From positions 1 through 32,281 of the forward strand of contig CAILKE010000032.1 of assembly GCA_903834765.1 (NCBI GenBank): a DNA stretch of 32,281 nucleotides, written 5' to 3'. Every line of letters starts with the position of its first letter. Position 1 is the stretch's first letter. Source of the stretch: an uncultured Bacteroidota bacterium. Its GTDB lineage: Bacteria > Bacteroidota > Bacteroidia > B-17B0 > Aurantibacillaceae. The translations under genes and the position numbers were made by a program. Shown here piece after piece: positions 7,885 through 16,010 of the stretch. The notes under the pieces were generated by a model that did no database searches, was not told the origin of the DNA, and saw only the letters and a list, made by a program, of their open reading frames with translations.

Positions 7885-9147
7885 TTAATCCTCAAATTCA
7901 GATTGTAATACTTGTTTCACATCATCAATTACATCTTCTGTTAAGCCTGTACGACGAGATAATTCAGTAACATCTAATTCTAACACAGACTTAGCTGTAT
8001 CGCATCCAATAGCTTGTAACGCTTTAATAACAGACGATTCAATTTCATCAGAAAATTCTATTAAATCAACATCATCAATATCTGCAGTCGTTTCATCACT
8101 ATCACGGAATACATCTATTTCGTAACCAGTTAATTTTCCTGCTAGTTTTATATTAAATCCACCTTTTCCGATAGCTAATGATATTTGATCAGGTTTCAAA
8201 AATACTTCAGCACGTTTGGTATCTTCATTTAATTTAACTGATGTTACTTTTGCTGGGCTTAAAGCACGTTGTATTAATAATTCAGAATTAGAAGTATAAT
8301 TAATTACATCTATGTTCTCATTTTTCAATTCACGAACAATACCATGTATACGCGAACCTTTCATACCAACACAAGCTCCAACTGGATCAATACGATCGTC
8401 ATAAGATTCAACAGCTACTTTAGCTCTTTCTCCTGGTTCACGTACAATTTTTTTGATGGTAATTAATCCGTCAAAAACTTCAGGAACTTCCATTTCAAAT
8501 AAACGCTCCAAGAAGGTTGGTGCAGTTCGAGACATGATGATGGAAGGTGTTCCATTTTTTAATTCTACTTTATAAACAACCGCTTTTACGCTATCGCCTT
8601 TTTTGAAGAAATCAGAAGGGATTTGCTCAGTTTTTGGTAATAATAATTCGTTGCCTTCATCATCCAACAACATAATTTCTTTTTTCCAAACTTGGTAAAC
8701 CTCAGCGTTGATGATATCTCCAATACGTTCTTTGTATTTATTGTAAATGCCTGCTTTTTCTAATTCAAGAATTTTTTGAACTAAATTTTGACGAACTGAT
8801 AATACATTGCGGCGTCCGATTTCATCTAATTTTACTAATTCAGTAACCTCTTCGCCAATTTCAAAATCAGGTTCAATTTTATGAGCATCAGTTAAACTAA
8901 TGTGTTTGTTTTCATCAAAATCAAATGAATCTTCAGCAAACTCATCGTCAACAATTGTTCTGTTTTTATAAATTTCTATATCTCCTTTATCAGGGTTTAC
9001 GATAATATCAAAGTTTTTGTCCGAACCATATTTTTTGATTAGCATCGTACGAAATACATCCTCAATAATGCTCATTAACGTTGCTCTATCGATGTTTTTG
9101 TCTTCTTTGAATAACGAGAATGACTCAATTAAATTTACACTTTCCAT
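7885..9147 (-). CDS. nusA: Transcription termination/antitermination protein NusA
   Basis: A 420-aa RNA polymerase-binding factor affecting pausing, termination and antitermination. The N-terminal domain covers about residues 1-125. The S1 domain (GDIINAEVYQVWKKEIMLL) lies near 143-205, and two KH domains follow, with the motifs VGACVGMKGSRIHGIV and IGKGGFNIKLAGKLTG. A helix-hairpin-helix-like acidic tail (IGCDTAKSVLELDVTEL...) ends the protein. This length with one short C-terminal repeat is usual in Bacteroidota. It starts 11 bases after rimP ends, so the two are almost certainly cotranscribed. Confidence 0.98.
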   Translation of the reverse strand: MESVNLIESFSLFKEDKNIDRATLMSIIEDVFRTMLIKKYGSDKNFDIIVNPDKGDIEIYKNRTIVDDEFAEDSFDFDENKHISLTDAHKIEPDFEIGEEVTELVKLDEIGRRNVLSVRQNLVQKILELEKAGIYNKYKERIGDIINAEVYQVWKKEIMLLDDEGNELLLPKTEQIPSDFFKKGDSVKAVVYKVELKNGTPSIIMSRTAPTFLERLFEMEVPEVFDGLITIKKIVREPGERAKVAVESYDDRIDPVGACVGMKGSRIHGIVRELKNENIDVINYTSNSELLIQRALSPAKVTSVKLNEDTKRAEVFLKPDQISLAIGKGGFNIKLAGKLTGYEIDVFRDSDETTADIDDVDLIEFSDEIESSVIKALQAIGCDTAKSVLELDVTELSRRTGLTEDVIDDVKQVLQSEFED

Positions 9148-9158
9148 TGTTTTGTTTT

Positions 9159-9623
9159 TTAAAATGGTAATACTGATTTTGTTTCTTTTGTTTGTTTATA
9201 TGTTAAAGTAATGTTTTCTGTTACAGTGTGATTGCCTTTTCCAACTGCTTTTTTCTCTCTTCGCGTTTCTTCAATCACAAATTCATTTTCATTAGCACTC
9301 ATTAAAATACCTTCGTGTTTTAAACCTTCTATAGTTTTTACAGATACTTTAGTTCCAATGTATTTTTTATATTGAGCTAAAACTTTAAAACTTTCTGTAG
9401 CACCTGGCGAAGACACTTGTAATTCATAATCTTCTTTTTCTCTATCTAAGTTTTCCTCTATAAATCTGCTTAATGCTACGCAATCAGCTATTACTATATG
9501 TTTTGGAGCATCAATATATACTTCAATTTTATTTCCAGCTAGCACTTTTATGTCTACAATAAATTTATCTGTGCCTTCAAAATGGCTTTCAATTAAATCT
9601 ATAATCGTTTGTTTCTTAATCAT
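9159..9623 (-). CDS. rimP: Ribosome maturation factor RimP
   Basis: A 154-aa cytoplasmic factor for 30S subunit maturation, of normal family length. Recognisable parts are the N-terminal alpha/beta domain with VDIKVLAGNKIEVYIDA, the DCVALSRFIEENLD helix, and the conserved YELQVSSPG, followed by an SH3-like C-terminal half (KKYIGTKVSVKT...GILMSANENEFVI). It is the first gene of rimP-nusA-infB. The promoter and a hairpin lie directly upstream. Confidence 0.95.
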   Translation of the reverse strand: MIKKQTIIDLIESHFEGTDKFIVDIKVLAGNKIEVYIDAPKHIVIADCVALSRFIEENLDREKEDYELQVSSPGATESFKVLAQYKKYIGTKVSVKTIEGLKHEGILMSANENEFVIEETRREKKAVGKGNHTVTENITLTYKQTKETKSVLPF

Positions 9624-9634
9624 AATTTAGTAAA

Positions 9635-9661
9635 ATAAAAAAGGGACTTATTCGGCCCCTT
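9635..9661 (-). promoter_or_regulatory. Terminator-like hairpin in the rimP-nusA-infB leader
   Basis: Read on the minus strand, AAGGGGC pairs with GTCCCTT (7 bp, one G-T pair, 7-base loop) and runs straight into TTTTTTA. It lies between the promoter and the rimP start, so it would be transcribed in the leader rather than end an upstream gene. This makes it a candidate attenuator for the operon that encodes NusA. Confidence 0.55.
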
Positions 9662-9681
9662 CAATTTTCTATTTTCGATGA

Positions 9682-9712
9682 CAAATGTAAGCCTTTTATT
9701 TATAAATACAAA
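9682..9712 (-). promoter_or_regulatory. Promoter of rimP-nusA-infB
   Basis: On the minus strand a TTTG (9709-9712) is followed after 19 bases by TACATTTG (9682-9689), the Bacteroidota -33/-7 arrangement. The predicted transcript start is near 9675, giving a leader of about 50 bases. Confidence 0.75.
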
Positions 9713-10251
9713 TTAAATTTTAGGTAACTAACTTTTTGATAAGGCGTCTAAATTATTAAGGAGTATCCACAAAGTAAGTTTAATTGCTTTAAAATCTTAA
9801 TAATTGCTAAAAATAGATTGACAAAGCATCATATTTATTACTAAGAAAACTATAGCACAAATATTTCGAAGAGGAAATTTATTAGATTAAGTTTATTTTT
9901 TGCTTTTTACTTAATAAACAAGCTAAAAGCAAGTAAAAGGCTCATCGATGAAAACAAAAAATCAGTCGAAGGAGATGGAATTACTAGTATTTACATTATC
10001 GGCTGAATTTTTTGTTTCGGAATACGTGGGTACTTTAAAGTTGATAAGACTGCTAAACATTCTAAAATGGAAAGCGAAGCAAAACATTTTATCAGAAATC
10101 GCACTTCAAAAAAATCAACATCGAATAATAAAATAAAGATCATGATTTTTTGTTTCTTTAATTTACGTTGAAAATCGTTTTTTATTAACCACTAAAAATC
10201 GTTTTTTGTTTAATTATTTGATAAACAGTTAATTACTTCAATCCTTTTTTT
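9713..10251. other. 540-bp region between divergent core operons
   Basis: No convincing gene. A 62-codon frame at 9948-10136 has no recognisable family and poor codon character. The region holds the 13-base direct repeats AAAATCGTTTTTT at 10171 and 10195 and leads into the acpP promoter. Confidence 0.5.
10171..10207 (+). repeat. Two direct repeats upstream of acpP
   Basis: AAAATCGTTTTTT occurs at 10171-10183 and again at 10195-10207, 24 bases apart start to start. The pair ends about 45 bases before the -33 element of the acpP promoter. Confidence 0.5.
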
Positions 10252-10281
10252 TTTGATATTTGGTTGATACAGTTATCTTTG
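10252..10281 (+). promoter_or_regulatory. Promoter of acpP-fabF-rnc
   Basis: TTTG at 10252-10255, an 18-base spacer, then TATCTTTG at 10274-10281. The ATG of acpP follows 25 bases later. Confidence 0.78.
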
Positions 10282-10306
10282 TTGCGAATTTTAAAACCAA
10301 AACAAA

Positions 10307-10546
10307 ATGTCAGACATTTCAACAAAAGTAATATCTATTATCGTAGATAAATTAGGTGTAGAAGAAAAAGAAGTAACTCCAGCAGCAAGTTTCACTAATG
10401 ATTTAGGTGCAGACTCATTGGATACAGTAGAATTAATTATGGAATTTGAAAAAGAATTTAATATTGCTATTCCAGATGATCAAGCTGAAAAGATTGCTAC
10501 AGTAGGAGATGCTATTTCTTATATTGAAGCAAACGCAAAAAACTAA
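10307..10546 (+). CDS. acpP: Acyl carrier protein
   Basis: A 79-aa acidic carrier of growing fatty acyl chains. The phosphopantetheine attachment motif DSLD is present with Ser37 ([18 protein letters not shown]), and the protein is a single four-helix domain of normal length. It is first in acpP-fabF-rnc, 29 bases before fabF, a classic arrangement for fatty-acid synthesis. It acts in the cytoplasm after 4'-phosphopantetheine loading. Confidence 0.98.
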   Translation: MSDISTKVISIIVDKLGVEEKEVTPAASFTNDLGADSLDTVELIMEFEKEFNIAIPDDQAEKIATVGDAISYIEANAKN

Positions 10547-10575
10547 GAACTTACTTTTAATCAAATTTATTTTTT

Positions 10576-11829
10576 ATGCAATTTAAGCGCGTAGTAGTTA
10601 CGGGACTTGGTGCTGTTACACCATTGGGCAGTAATATTAACGATTATTGGACCAATTTAATTAATGGCGTATCAGGTGCCGCACCTATTACACGTTTTGA
10701 TGCATCTAAATTTAAAACTCAATTTGCTTGTGAAGTTAAAGGCTTTAAATTAGAAGATTATTTTGATAGAAAAGAATCTCAACGTTTAGATGCTTTCTCT
10801 CATTACGGAATTGCTGCTTCTGTGCAAGCGGTTGCTGATTCCGGAATTGATAAAGAAGGTATTGATAAAAATGAAATTGGTGTAATTTGGGGTTCTGGTA
10901 TTGGCGGTTTAGATACTTTTCAAACAGAAACCTTTAATTTCGCTAAAGGAGATGGGACACCTCGTTTCAATCCATTCTTTATTCCAAAAATGATTGCTGA
11001 TATTTGTTCAGGACATATATCAATTCGTTTTGGCTTTAGAGGACCAAATTTCACTACTGTATCGGCTTGCGCCTCTTCTACTACTGCTTTAATTGACGCA
11101 TTTACCTATATTCGATTAGGTAGAGCAAACGCTATTATTGCAGGTGGTTCTGAAGCTGCCATTAACGAGAGTGGTATAGGCGGCTTTAATGCTTGTCAAG
11201 CTATGAGCATGCGCAATGAAAGCCCTGCAACAGCATCCCGCCCTTATGATAAGGACCGTGATGGTTTTGTGTTAGGTGAAGGTGGCGCTTGTTTAGTATT
11301 GGAAGAATTAGAACACGCATTAGCTCGTGGTGCTAAAATTTATGCTGAGGTTATTGGAGGTGGTATGAGCGGAGATGCTCATCATATTACAGCACCTCAT
11401 CCTGAAGGATTAGGAGCAACGCTTGTTATGCAGCGTGCTTTGAAAGATGCTGAAATATCTCCAAATGATGTTGATTATATTAACACACATGGTACTAGTA
11501 CTCCATTAGGGGATACAGCTGAGTTGAAAGCGATTGCCAATGTTTTTGGTGAACAAGCATATAAAATGAACATTAGTTCTACTAAATCTATGACAGGACA
11601 TTTATTAGGTGCTGCTGGAGCTATAGAAGCTATTGCTACAGTATTAGCGGTGCAAAATAATATTGTACCTCCTACAATTAATAATGTTACTCCTGATCCA
11701 GATATTGATCCGAAATTAAATTTGACTTTTAATAAAGCTCAAAAACGTGAAATCAATGTTGCTATTAGTAACACCTTTGGCTTTGGTGGACATAATGCTG
11801 CTGTGGTCATAAAAAAATACACCGCTTAA
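10576..11829 (+). CDS. fabF: Beta-ketoacyl-ACP synthase II
   Basis: A 417-aa condensing enzyme that elongates acyl-ACP with malonyl-ACP. The catalytic triad is visible: the nucleophilic Cys in VSACASSTTALIDA (about residue 166), His in NTHGTSTPLGD (about 305) and His in MTGHLLGAAGAIEA (about 341). The C-terminal NTFGFGGHNAAVV is also typical. The start RVVVTGLGAVTPLG directly after the first four residues supports the chosen ATG. Its stop lies 9 bases before the start of rnc. Confidence 0.98.
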   Translation: MQFKRVVVTGLGAVTPLGSNINDYWTNLINGVSGAAPITRFDASKFKTQFACEVKGFKLEDYFDRKESQRLDAFSHYGIAASVQAVADSGIDKEGIDKNEIGVIWGSGIGGLDTFQTETFNFAKGDGTPRFNPFFIPKMIADICSGHISIRFGFRGPNFTTVSACASSTTALIDAFTYIRLGRANAIIAGGSEAAINESGIGGFNACQAMSMRNESPATASRPYDKDRDGFVLGEGGACLVLEELEHALARGAKIYAEVIGGGMSGDAHHITAPHPEGLGATLVMQRALKDAEISPNDVDYINTHGTSTPLGDTAELKAIANVFGEQAYKMNISSTKSMTGHLLGAAGAIEAIATVLAVQNNIVPPTINNVTPDPDIDPKLNLTFNKAQKREINVAISNTFGFGGHNAAVVIKKYTA

Positions 11830-11838
11830 TTTATTGTT

Positions 11839-12579
11839 TTGGTAAAGCTTTTATCTGTTTTCGCCTCCATATCTAAGGAAGACAAAGAGTTTAAACAAAA
11901 GCTTAAAAATATTTTAGGATTTTCTCCTAGTAATTTAGCATTGTATAAACAAGCTTTTAGGCATAGTAGTTCAAAAAAGGAAATTACTGAACACATCCAA
12001 AGTAACGAGCGTTTAGAGTTTTTAGGCGATTCCATTTTAGGCGCTGTTGTAGCTGAACATTTATTCAAATTATTTCCTACAAGAGACGAAGGATTTCTTA
12101 CTCAAATGAGAAGTCGCATTGTGAATGGTCAGCATTTATTAGTATTAGCCAGAAAATTTGGATTAGATGTTTTATTACAATCGCGTTTAACGAAAAAAGA
12201 AAAAGTTGATTCATCTGCATATGGAGACGTGTTTGAAGCTTTTATAGGTGCCATATACTTAGATAAAGGTTATATTTTAACCAAAAAATTCATATTAAAT
12301 GATGTTATTAGAAATCATTTAGATATTAATGAGCTATTGCAAAATAACACTGATTATAAAACGCAGTTTCAAATTTTGATGCAACGACAAAAAAACACCT
12401 TTGCATATACTATTATTAAAGAAGGAAATAGTGGCAGAGAAAAAACATATACAATTGAATTATCTATTAACGGTGAGCCACAAGCAACTTTTGAACATAA
12501 GTCGAAAAAAGTAGCAGAACAGAAGGTTGCTCAAGTTGTTTTAGAGCAGTTGGGAGAACAGAAAATAATTGCTAATTAA
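11839..12579 (+). CDS. rnc: Ribonuclease III
   Basis: A 246-aa double-stranded-RNA endonuclease that processes rRNA precursors. The signature is NERLEFLGDSILGAVVAEHLF near residue 55, and the second acidic site is DVFEAFIGAIYLD near 130. A C-terminal dsRNA-binding domain begins at DYKTQFQILMQ and ends KKVAEQKVAQVVLEQL. No ATG is available before the conserved N-terminal stretch KEDKEFKQKLKNILGFSPSN, so TTG at 11839 is the best start. It fits the family length and leaves a 9-base gap from fabF. Confidence 0.95.
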   Translation: MVKLLSVFASISKEDKEFKQKLKNILGFSPSNLALYKQAFRHSSSKKEITEHIQSNERLEFLGDSILGAVVAEHLFKLFPTRDEGFLTQMRSRIVNGQHLLVLARKFGLDVLLQSRLTKKEKVDSSAYGDVFEAFIGAIYLDKGYILTKKFILNDVIRNHLDINELLQNNTDYKTQFQILMQRQKNTFAYTIIKEGNSGREKTYTIELSINGEPQATFEHKSKKVAEQKVAQVVLEQLGEQKIIAN

Positions 12580-12623
12580 TAATTTTATTAAAGGAAAAAA
12601 CTTTTATTTTTTTATAAAAAAAT

Positions 12624-12653
12624 TTTGTCAAACTAAAAAAACAGTTACCTTTG
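12624..12653 (+). promoter_or_regulatory. Promoter of the tRNA-Gly/tRNA-Leu unit
   Basis: TTTG at 12624-12627, an 18-base spacer and TACCTTTG at 12646-12653 match the Bacteroidota promoter. The first tRNA begins 45 bases downstream. Confidence 0.75.
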
Positions 12654-12697
12654 CATCCCACTTAAAAAGTTGGAAGTTCATTAATATAATATTTCAA

Positions 12698-12770
12698 GCG
12701 AAAGTAGCTCAGTTGGTAGAGCGTAACCTTGCCAAGGTTAAGGTCGCGGGTTCGAGACCCGTCTTTCGCT
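12698..12770 (+). tRNA. tRNA-Gly (anticodon GCC)
   Basis: A 73-nt cloverleaf: acceptor GCGAAAG/CTTTCGC, D arm GCTC...GAGC, anticodon loop TTGCCAA, T arm GCGGGTTCGAGACCCGT and discriminator T. It is the first gene of a two-tRNA transcript. Confidence 0.96.
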
Positions 12771-12789
12771 CAATGCTTAACTAATAAAT

Positions 12790-12873
12790 GCCCTGGTGGT
12801 GGAATTGGTAGACACGCAGGACTTAAAATCCTGTGTCTTCGCGGACGTACGGGTTCAAGTCCCGTCTGGGGTA
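12790..12873 (+). tRNA. tRNA-Leu (anticodon TAA)
   Basis: An 84-nt tRNA with a long variable arm (class II). The acceptor is GCCCTGG/CTGGGGT with wobble pairs, the anticodon loop carries TAA after CT, and the T arm is ACGGGTTCAAGTCCCGT. It lies 19 bases after tRNA-Gly. Confidence 0.95.
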
Positions 12874-12911
12874 CTACTTCAAAGTACCAATGTTAGTAAA
12901 GCAGAAACAAG

Positions 12912-12941
12912 AAAGCCTCTCAGAAATGAGAGGCTTTTTTT
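12912..12941 (+). terminator. Terminator after the tRNA pair
   Basis: AAAGCCTCTC and GAGAGGCTTT form a 10-bp stem with a 6-base loop, followed by a T-run. It can also serve the convergent minus-strand series ending at 12958. Confidence 0.88.
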
Positions 12942-12957
12942 ATGTTTTATAATACTT

Positions 12958-13509
12958 TTATAATTGTTTTTTTATTACAGACAAAATTTTAATAGCATCT
13001 TCATCAGGTAGCTGCATCCCAAATTTAATGAGTTTACCTTGACAAATAAATTCGATACGCTCACCCCCTTTTACCCAAAATGTTTGGCTAAAATAATCAG
13101 CTATGTTGGCTTGTTCAACTTTTATGACATCCCAATCTGATATTAAATTTAAATCGAATTCTTTTATTTTACCGCGTCCATTGATGTTTTGTTGATAATG
13201 CAATACCCCTTTTTTGACCCATAACTTTTCTTTTCCGAATCGTTTCCACATATAAACACGAATAATCTTAAATTCATAATAAGCCCAAAAGCCTAACCAA
13301 ATAATAATCATCAATTTTGCATTATCATTGGTGAGCTTAAAATAATTAATGAGAATAATGAAACCACTTACTGACCAAGCAAAAAGCCATAAGAACAATA
13401 AACTGGTCTTCTTTTTTTCGGCTGTAGGTAAAATAACTAAACTAAACACGTTATCTTTTATATAAATTGAAGAACGTTTACCTATAACTTGTACATTTTC
13501 TTTTGACAT
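12958..13509 (-). CDS. Hypothetical membrane protein
   Basis: A 183-aa protein of unrecognised family. Two membrane segments are visible (FLWLFAWSVSGFIILINYF near 38-56 and LMIIIWLGFWAYYEF near 66-80). After them comes a soluble beta-rich part with WVKKGVLHYQQNINGRG and DAIKILSVIKKQL at the end. The topology, with a short cytosolic N-terminus, a TM hairpin and a C-terminal domain, resembles small PH-like membrane proteins, but that is only an impression. It is the last gene of the minus-strand series, 43 bases after comB. Confidence 0.75.
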   Translation of the reverse strand: MSKENVQVIGKRSSIYIKDNVFSLVILPTAEKKKTSLLFLWLFAWSVSGFIILINYFKLTNDNAKLMIIIWLGFWAYYEFKIIRVYMWKRFGKEKLWVKKGVLHYQQNINGRGKIKEFDLNLISDWDVIKVEQANIADYFSQTFWVKGGERIEFICQGKLIKFGMQLPDEDAIKILSVIKKQL

Positions 13510-13552
13510 GTATAACCTGTTTTAAATTTATTTAATTTGAAGAAAACCAATA

Positions 13553-14260
13553 TTACATTTTAACAAGATATTTTCCTTCCATTACAGGTATAATAGGGCA
13601 CAAATTTAAAGAGAGGCAATATTTAATATCCCGTTCCAAATCTAATTTCGCTAAACGATTTCGATGAGATGAATTTGATAAGAATTCATACATATCATCC
13701 TTTGCTATATTATACAGGTGTTTTGAAGCAATCGCAGAATCGCAATCAATTTGAAAATCAGATTCTGATGTTAATTTATTTACTACAGCACCTGCGAATA
13801 AAGTATCTTCCAAATTAAATTTATTTTTCCAACCAGCACATACTAAAATCACATCTTTTTTTTGCGCTACTAAATAATCACAAACAACATCTAAATTTAA
13901 AAAACTACCAATAATAATTTTTGATGCCTTACGACTCGATTCAATAGCTTGTGTTCCATTAGTAGTTGAGATAGCGATAGTTTTTCCTTTAATTTTGAAA
14001 TTCATATAACCAAATGGACTATTTCCCAATTCAAACCCTTCTATCATTTCTCCATCACGCTCTGCAGCAGCCATAAAACCATTAGCCTGATAATCTTTTG
14101 CTTCCTGAACTGTAGCAACTGGTATCATTTTGCTAACGCCATTATAAAATGCCGTTACAATAGCTGATGTAGCTCTGAATACATCTATCACAACTACAAC
14201 AGCTTCATCTTTATGAAACAAATTATATGCTTGTGGTGTATAGCAAACTTCGATTTTCAT
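13553..14260 (-). CDS. comB: 2-phosphosulfolactate phosphatase family protein
   Basis: A 235-aa ComB-family phosphatase. Conserved blocks are VVVVIDVFRATSAIVTAFYNG near the N-terminus, the acidic AAERDGEMIEGFELGNSPF, and KTIAISTTNGTQAI. In archaea ComB removes phosphate from 2-phosphosulfolactate on the way to coenzyme M, while in Bacteroidota sulfolactate/sulfonate metabolism is the usual guess and the true substrate is unknown. Mg-dependent catalysis through the Asp/Glu residues is expected from the family. It starts 13 bases after gcvT ends. Confidence 0.88.
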   Translation of the reverse strand: MKIEVCYTPQAYNLFHKDEAVVVVIDVFRATSAIVTAFYNGVSKMIPVATVQEAKDYQANGFMAAAERDGEMIEGFELGNSPFGYMNFKIKGKTIAISTTNGTQAIESSRKASKIIIGSFLNLDVVCDYLVAQKKDVILVCAGWKNKFNLEDTLFAGAVVNKLTSESDFQIDCDSAIASKHLYNIAKDDMYEFLSNSSHRNRLAKLDLERDIKYCLSLNLCPIIPVMEGKYLVKM

Positions 14261-14273
14261 GGTAGAGTTAAAA

Positions 14274-15356
14274 TTATTTTTTCAAAAATGGCAACTTCGT
14301 TACTTTAGCTTTAATTGCTTTATCTCTAATTATAATAAAAATTTCTGTATCCGATTTCGAAAAATCTTTATTAACGTATCCCATACCAATAGCAATATTC
14401 AACGTTGGTGACTGAGTACCTGAAGTTACTTTACCAATAATATTTCCTTGAGCATCTGCAATTTGATAATCGTGACGAGGAATACCTCTATCAATCATTT
14501 CAAAACCAACTAATTTTTTTGAAACACCATCTGTTTTTTGTTTTTCAATAGCTGCACGATTTGTGAAATCTTTTGTAAATTTAGTAATCCATCCTAAACC
14601 AGCTTCAATAGGTGATGTTGTGTCATCAATATCATTTCCATATAAGCAGAAGCCCATTTCTAAACGCAACGTATCGCGAGCGCCTAATCCAATTGGCTTG
14701 ATATCAAATTCTTTACCTGCATCAAAAATAGAATCCCACATATCAATTGCATGTTCGTTTTCGAAATAAATTTCAAATCCTCCAGCACCAGTATACCCAG
14801 TATTAGATACAACTACGTTGTCAATACCATTAAATTTTCCTTTTACAAAAGCATAATATGGTATCTCTGCTAAATTTATATCCGTTAATTTTTGTAACGT
14901 AGCCATTGCATTTGGGCCTTGAATAGCAAGCAACGACGTCTTTTCAGAAATGTTTTGCATATCAACACCAAAAGTGTCGTGTTGTTTAATCCAATTCCAA
15001 TCTTTATCAATATTAGAAGCATTCACTACTAACATATAGGTCTTTGCATCTATGCGGTAAACAATTAAGTCATCCACAATTCCACCATCGTTGTTAGGAA
15101 GGCAAGAATATTGTGCTTTTCCATCAACTAAAACAGAAGCATCGTTACTTGTTACTTTTTGAATCAACGCTAAGGCGTTATCTCCTTTTAAAATGAACTC
15201 ACCCATGTGGCTTACATCAAAAACACCAACACTATTTCGAACTGTAGCATGTTCATCGTTTAATCCAGTATATGAAACAGGCATATTATAACCTGCAAAT
15301 GGTACCATTTTAGCTCCAAGAGCAATGTGTTTTTGAGAAAGGGCTGTGTTTTTCAT
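14274..15356 (-). CDS. gcvT: Aminomethyltransferase, glycine cleavage T protein
   Basis: A 360-aa protein that transfers the methylene group from the aminomethyl-lipoyl H protein to tetrahydrofolate. Typical parts are [15 protein letters not shown] near the N-terminus, [12 protein letters not shown], the folate-binding [13 protein letters not shown] and the C-terminal [21 protein letters not shown]. The frame stays open upstream to an ATG at 15425, but the extra 23 residues are Lys-rich, unconserved and overlap the preceding gene. [17 protein letters not shown] at 15356 is the family-like start. No other gcv genes are in this window. Confidence 0.96.
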   Translation of the reverse strand: MKNTALSQKHIALGAKMVPFAGYNMPVSYTGLNDEHATVRNSVGVFDVSHMGEFILKGDNALALIQKVTSNDASVLVDGKAQYSCLPNNDGGIVDDLIVYRIDAKTYMLVVNASNIDKDWNWIKQHDTFGVDMQNISEKTSLLAIQGPNAMATLQKLTDINLAEIPYYAFVKGKFNGIDNVVVSNTGYTGAGGFEIYFENEHAIDMWDSIFDAGKEFDIKPIGLGARDTLRLEMGFCLYGNDIDDTTSPIEAGLGWITKFTKDFTNRAAIEKQKTDGVSKKLVGFEMIDRGIPRHDYQIADAQGNIIGKVTSGTQSPTLNIAIGMGYVNKDFSKSDTEIFIIIRDKAIKAKVTKLPFLKK

Positions 15357-15384
15357 TTGAGTTTTTTTTACGAATGTATGTTTT

Positions 15385-15861
15385 TTATGATTTATTTTTC
15401 CTTTTAATTTTTTCAAGTTCTTCAATATCTAACTTATCTTTTAATCGATTAGTTGCTTTTTTGGAATCAATTAACTGATTAATATGAAAAAATCGAACAG
15501 AGATATTTTCAATAATTGCCTCATTTGAATTTAAAAAACAATCATCAAATTTTTCTTGTTCAAAGCCTGTTAAAAAGGTCATGATGTCAAGTTCAAAACC
15601 AGAAGGTAAATTTATAGAAGACCAACCTGGCACAAAATCAATATTTTCAATATTTGGCAATGAACTTAATCCTATTTCAAGCAATGATTTTTGTAAAGCT
15701 AATCGATTTTCTTTATTGTCTTTAATCCAAATATCGATATCAGATGTTAGTCGATTATACCCATTTAAAATCGAAGCAAAGCCTCCAACCATAATATACT
15801 GCAATTTATTTTTTTCAAATGAACGCCATAAATTAATTAATTCATCATCTAAAATATCCAT
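15385..15861 (-). CDS. Nucleotidyltransferase-fold protein
   Basis: A 158-aa protein with a minimal nucleotidyltransferase core: [22 protein letters not shown] at residues about 24-45 gives the GG(F)-x9-12-DxD motif, and a third acidic residue is likely in GFELDIMTF near 91. The family includes AbiEii-like and MNT-type enzymes that modify tRNA or proteins, often as parts of toxin-antitoxin pairs; the target here is unknown. It lies two bases after a 44-aa gene and 28 bases before gcvT, so it is embedded in an operon of unrelated genes. Confidence 0.82.
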   Translation of the reverse strand: MDILDDELINLWRSFEKNKLQYIMVGGFASILNGYNRLTSDIDIWIKDNKENRLALQKSLLEIGLSSLPNIENIDFVPGWSSINLPSGFELDIMTFLTGFEQEKFDDCFLNSNEAIIENISVRFFHINQLIDSKKATNRLKDKLDIEELEKIKRKNKS

Positions 15862-15863
15862 TA

Positions 15864-15998
15864 TTATTTTTGGTTAGAATGAGAAATAATTTTTGCTTGA
15901 GATAGCATTTTAGAAATACGAACTAAACGAATAAAATTCTTATAACGTTCTATATAAATATTATTTGGTGTGCTATCTTTTTTTAGCTTTGAGTCCAT
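15864..15998 (-). CDS. 44-aa basic peptide before the nucleotidyltransferase
   Basis: A small ATG-initiated gene encoding MDSKLKKDSTPNNIYIERYK at its start and MLSQAKIISHSNQK at its end. It is basic and probably helical (YKNFIRLVRISKML). Its stop codon is two bases before the nucleotidyltransferase ATG and its start is 12 bases after the glycosyltransferase stop, which supports translation in the operon. No family is recognised. The pairing with a small nucleotidyltransferase resembles two-gene toxin-antitoxin layouts, but the role is inference. Confidence 0.6.
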   Translation of the reverse strand: MDSKLKKDSTPNNIYIERYKNFIRLVRISKMLSQAKIISHSNQK

Positions 15999-16010
15999 GG
16001 TATAAATTTA

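Noticed and set aside
9948-10136. 62-aa frame MKTKNQSKEMELLVFTLSAE...
   Set aside because: No recognisable family, and a different frame of the same stretch also looks partly coding-like, so it may be decayed sequence. Left out as a gene.
12569-12784. 71-aa frame
   Set aside because: It runs through the tRNA-Gly promoter and the tRNA itself.
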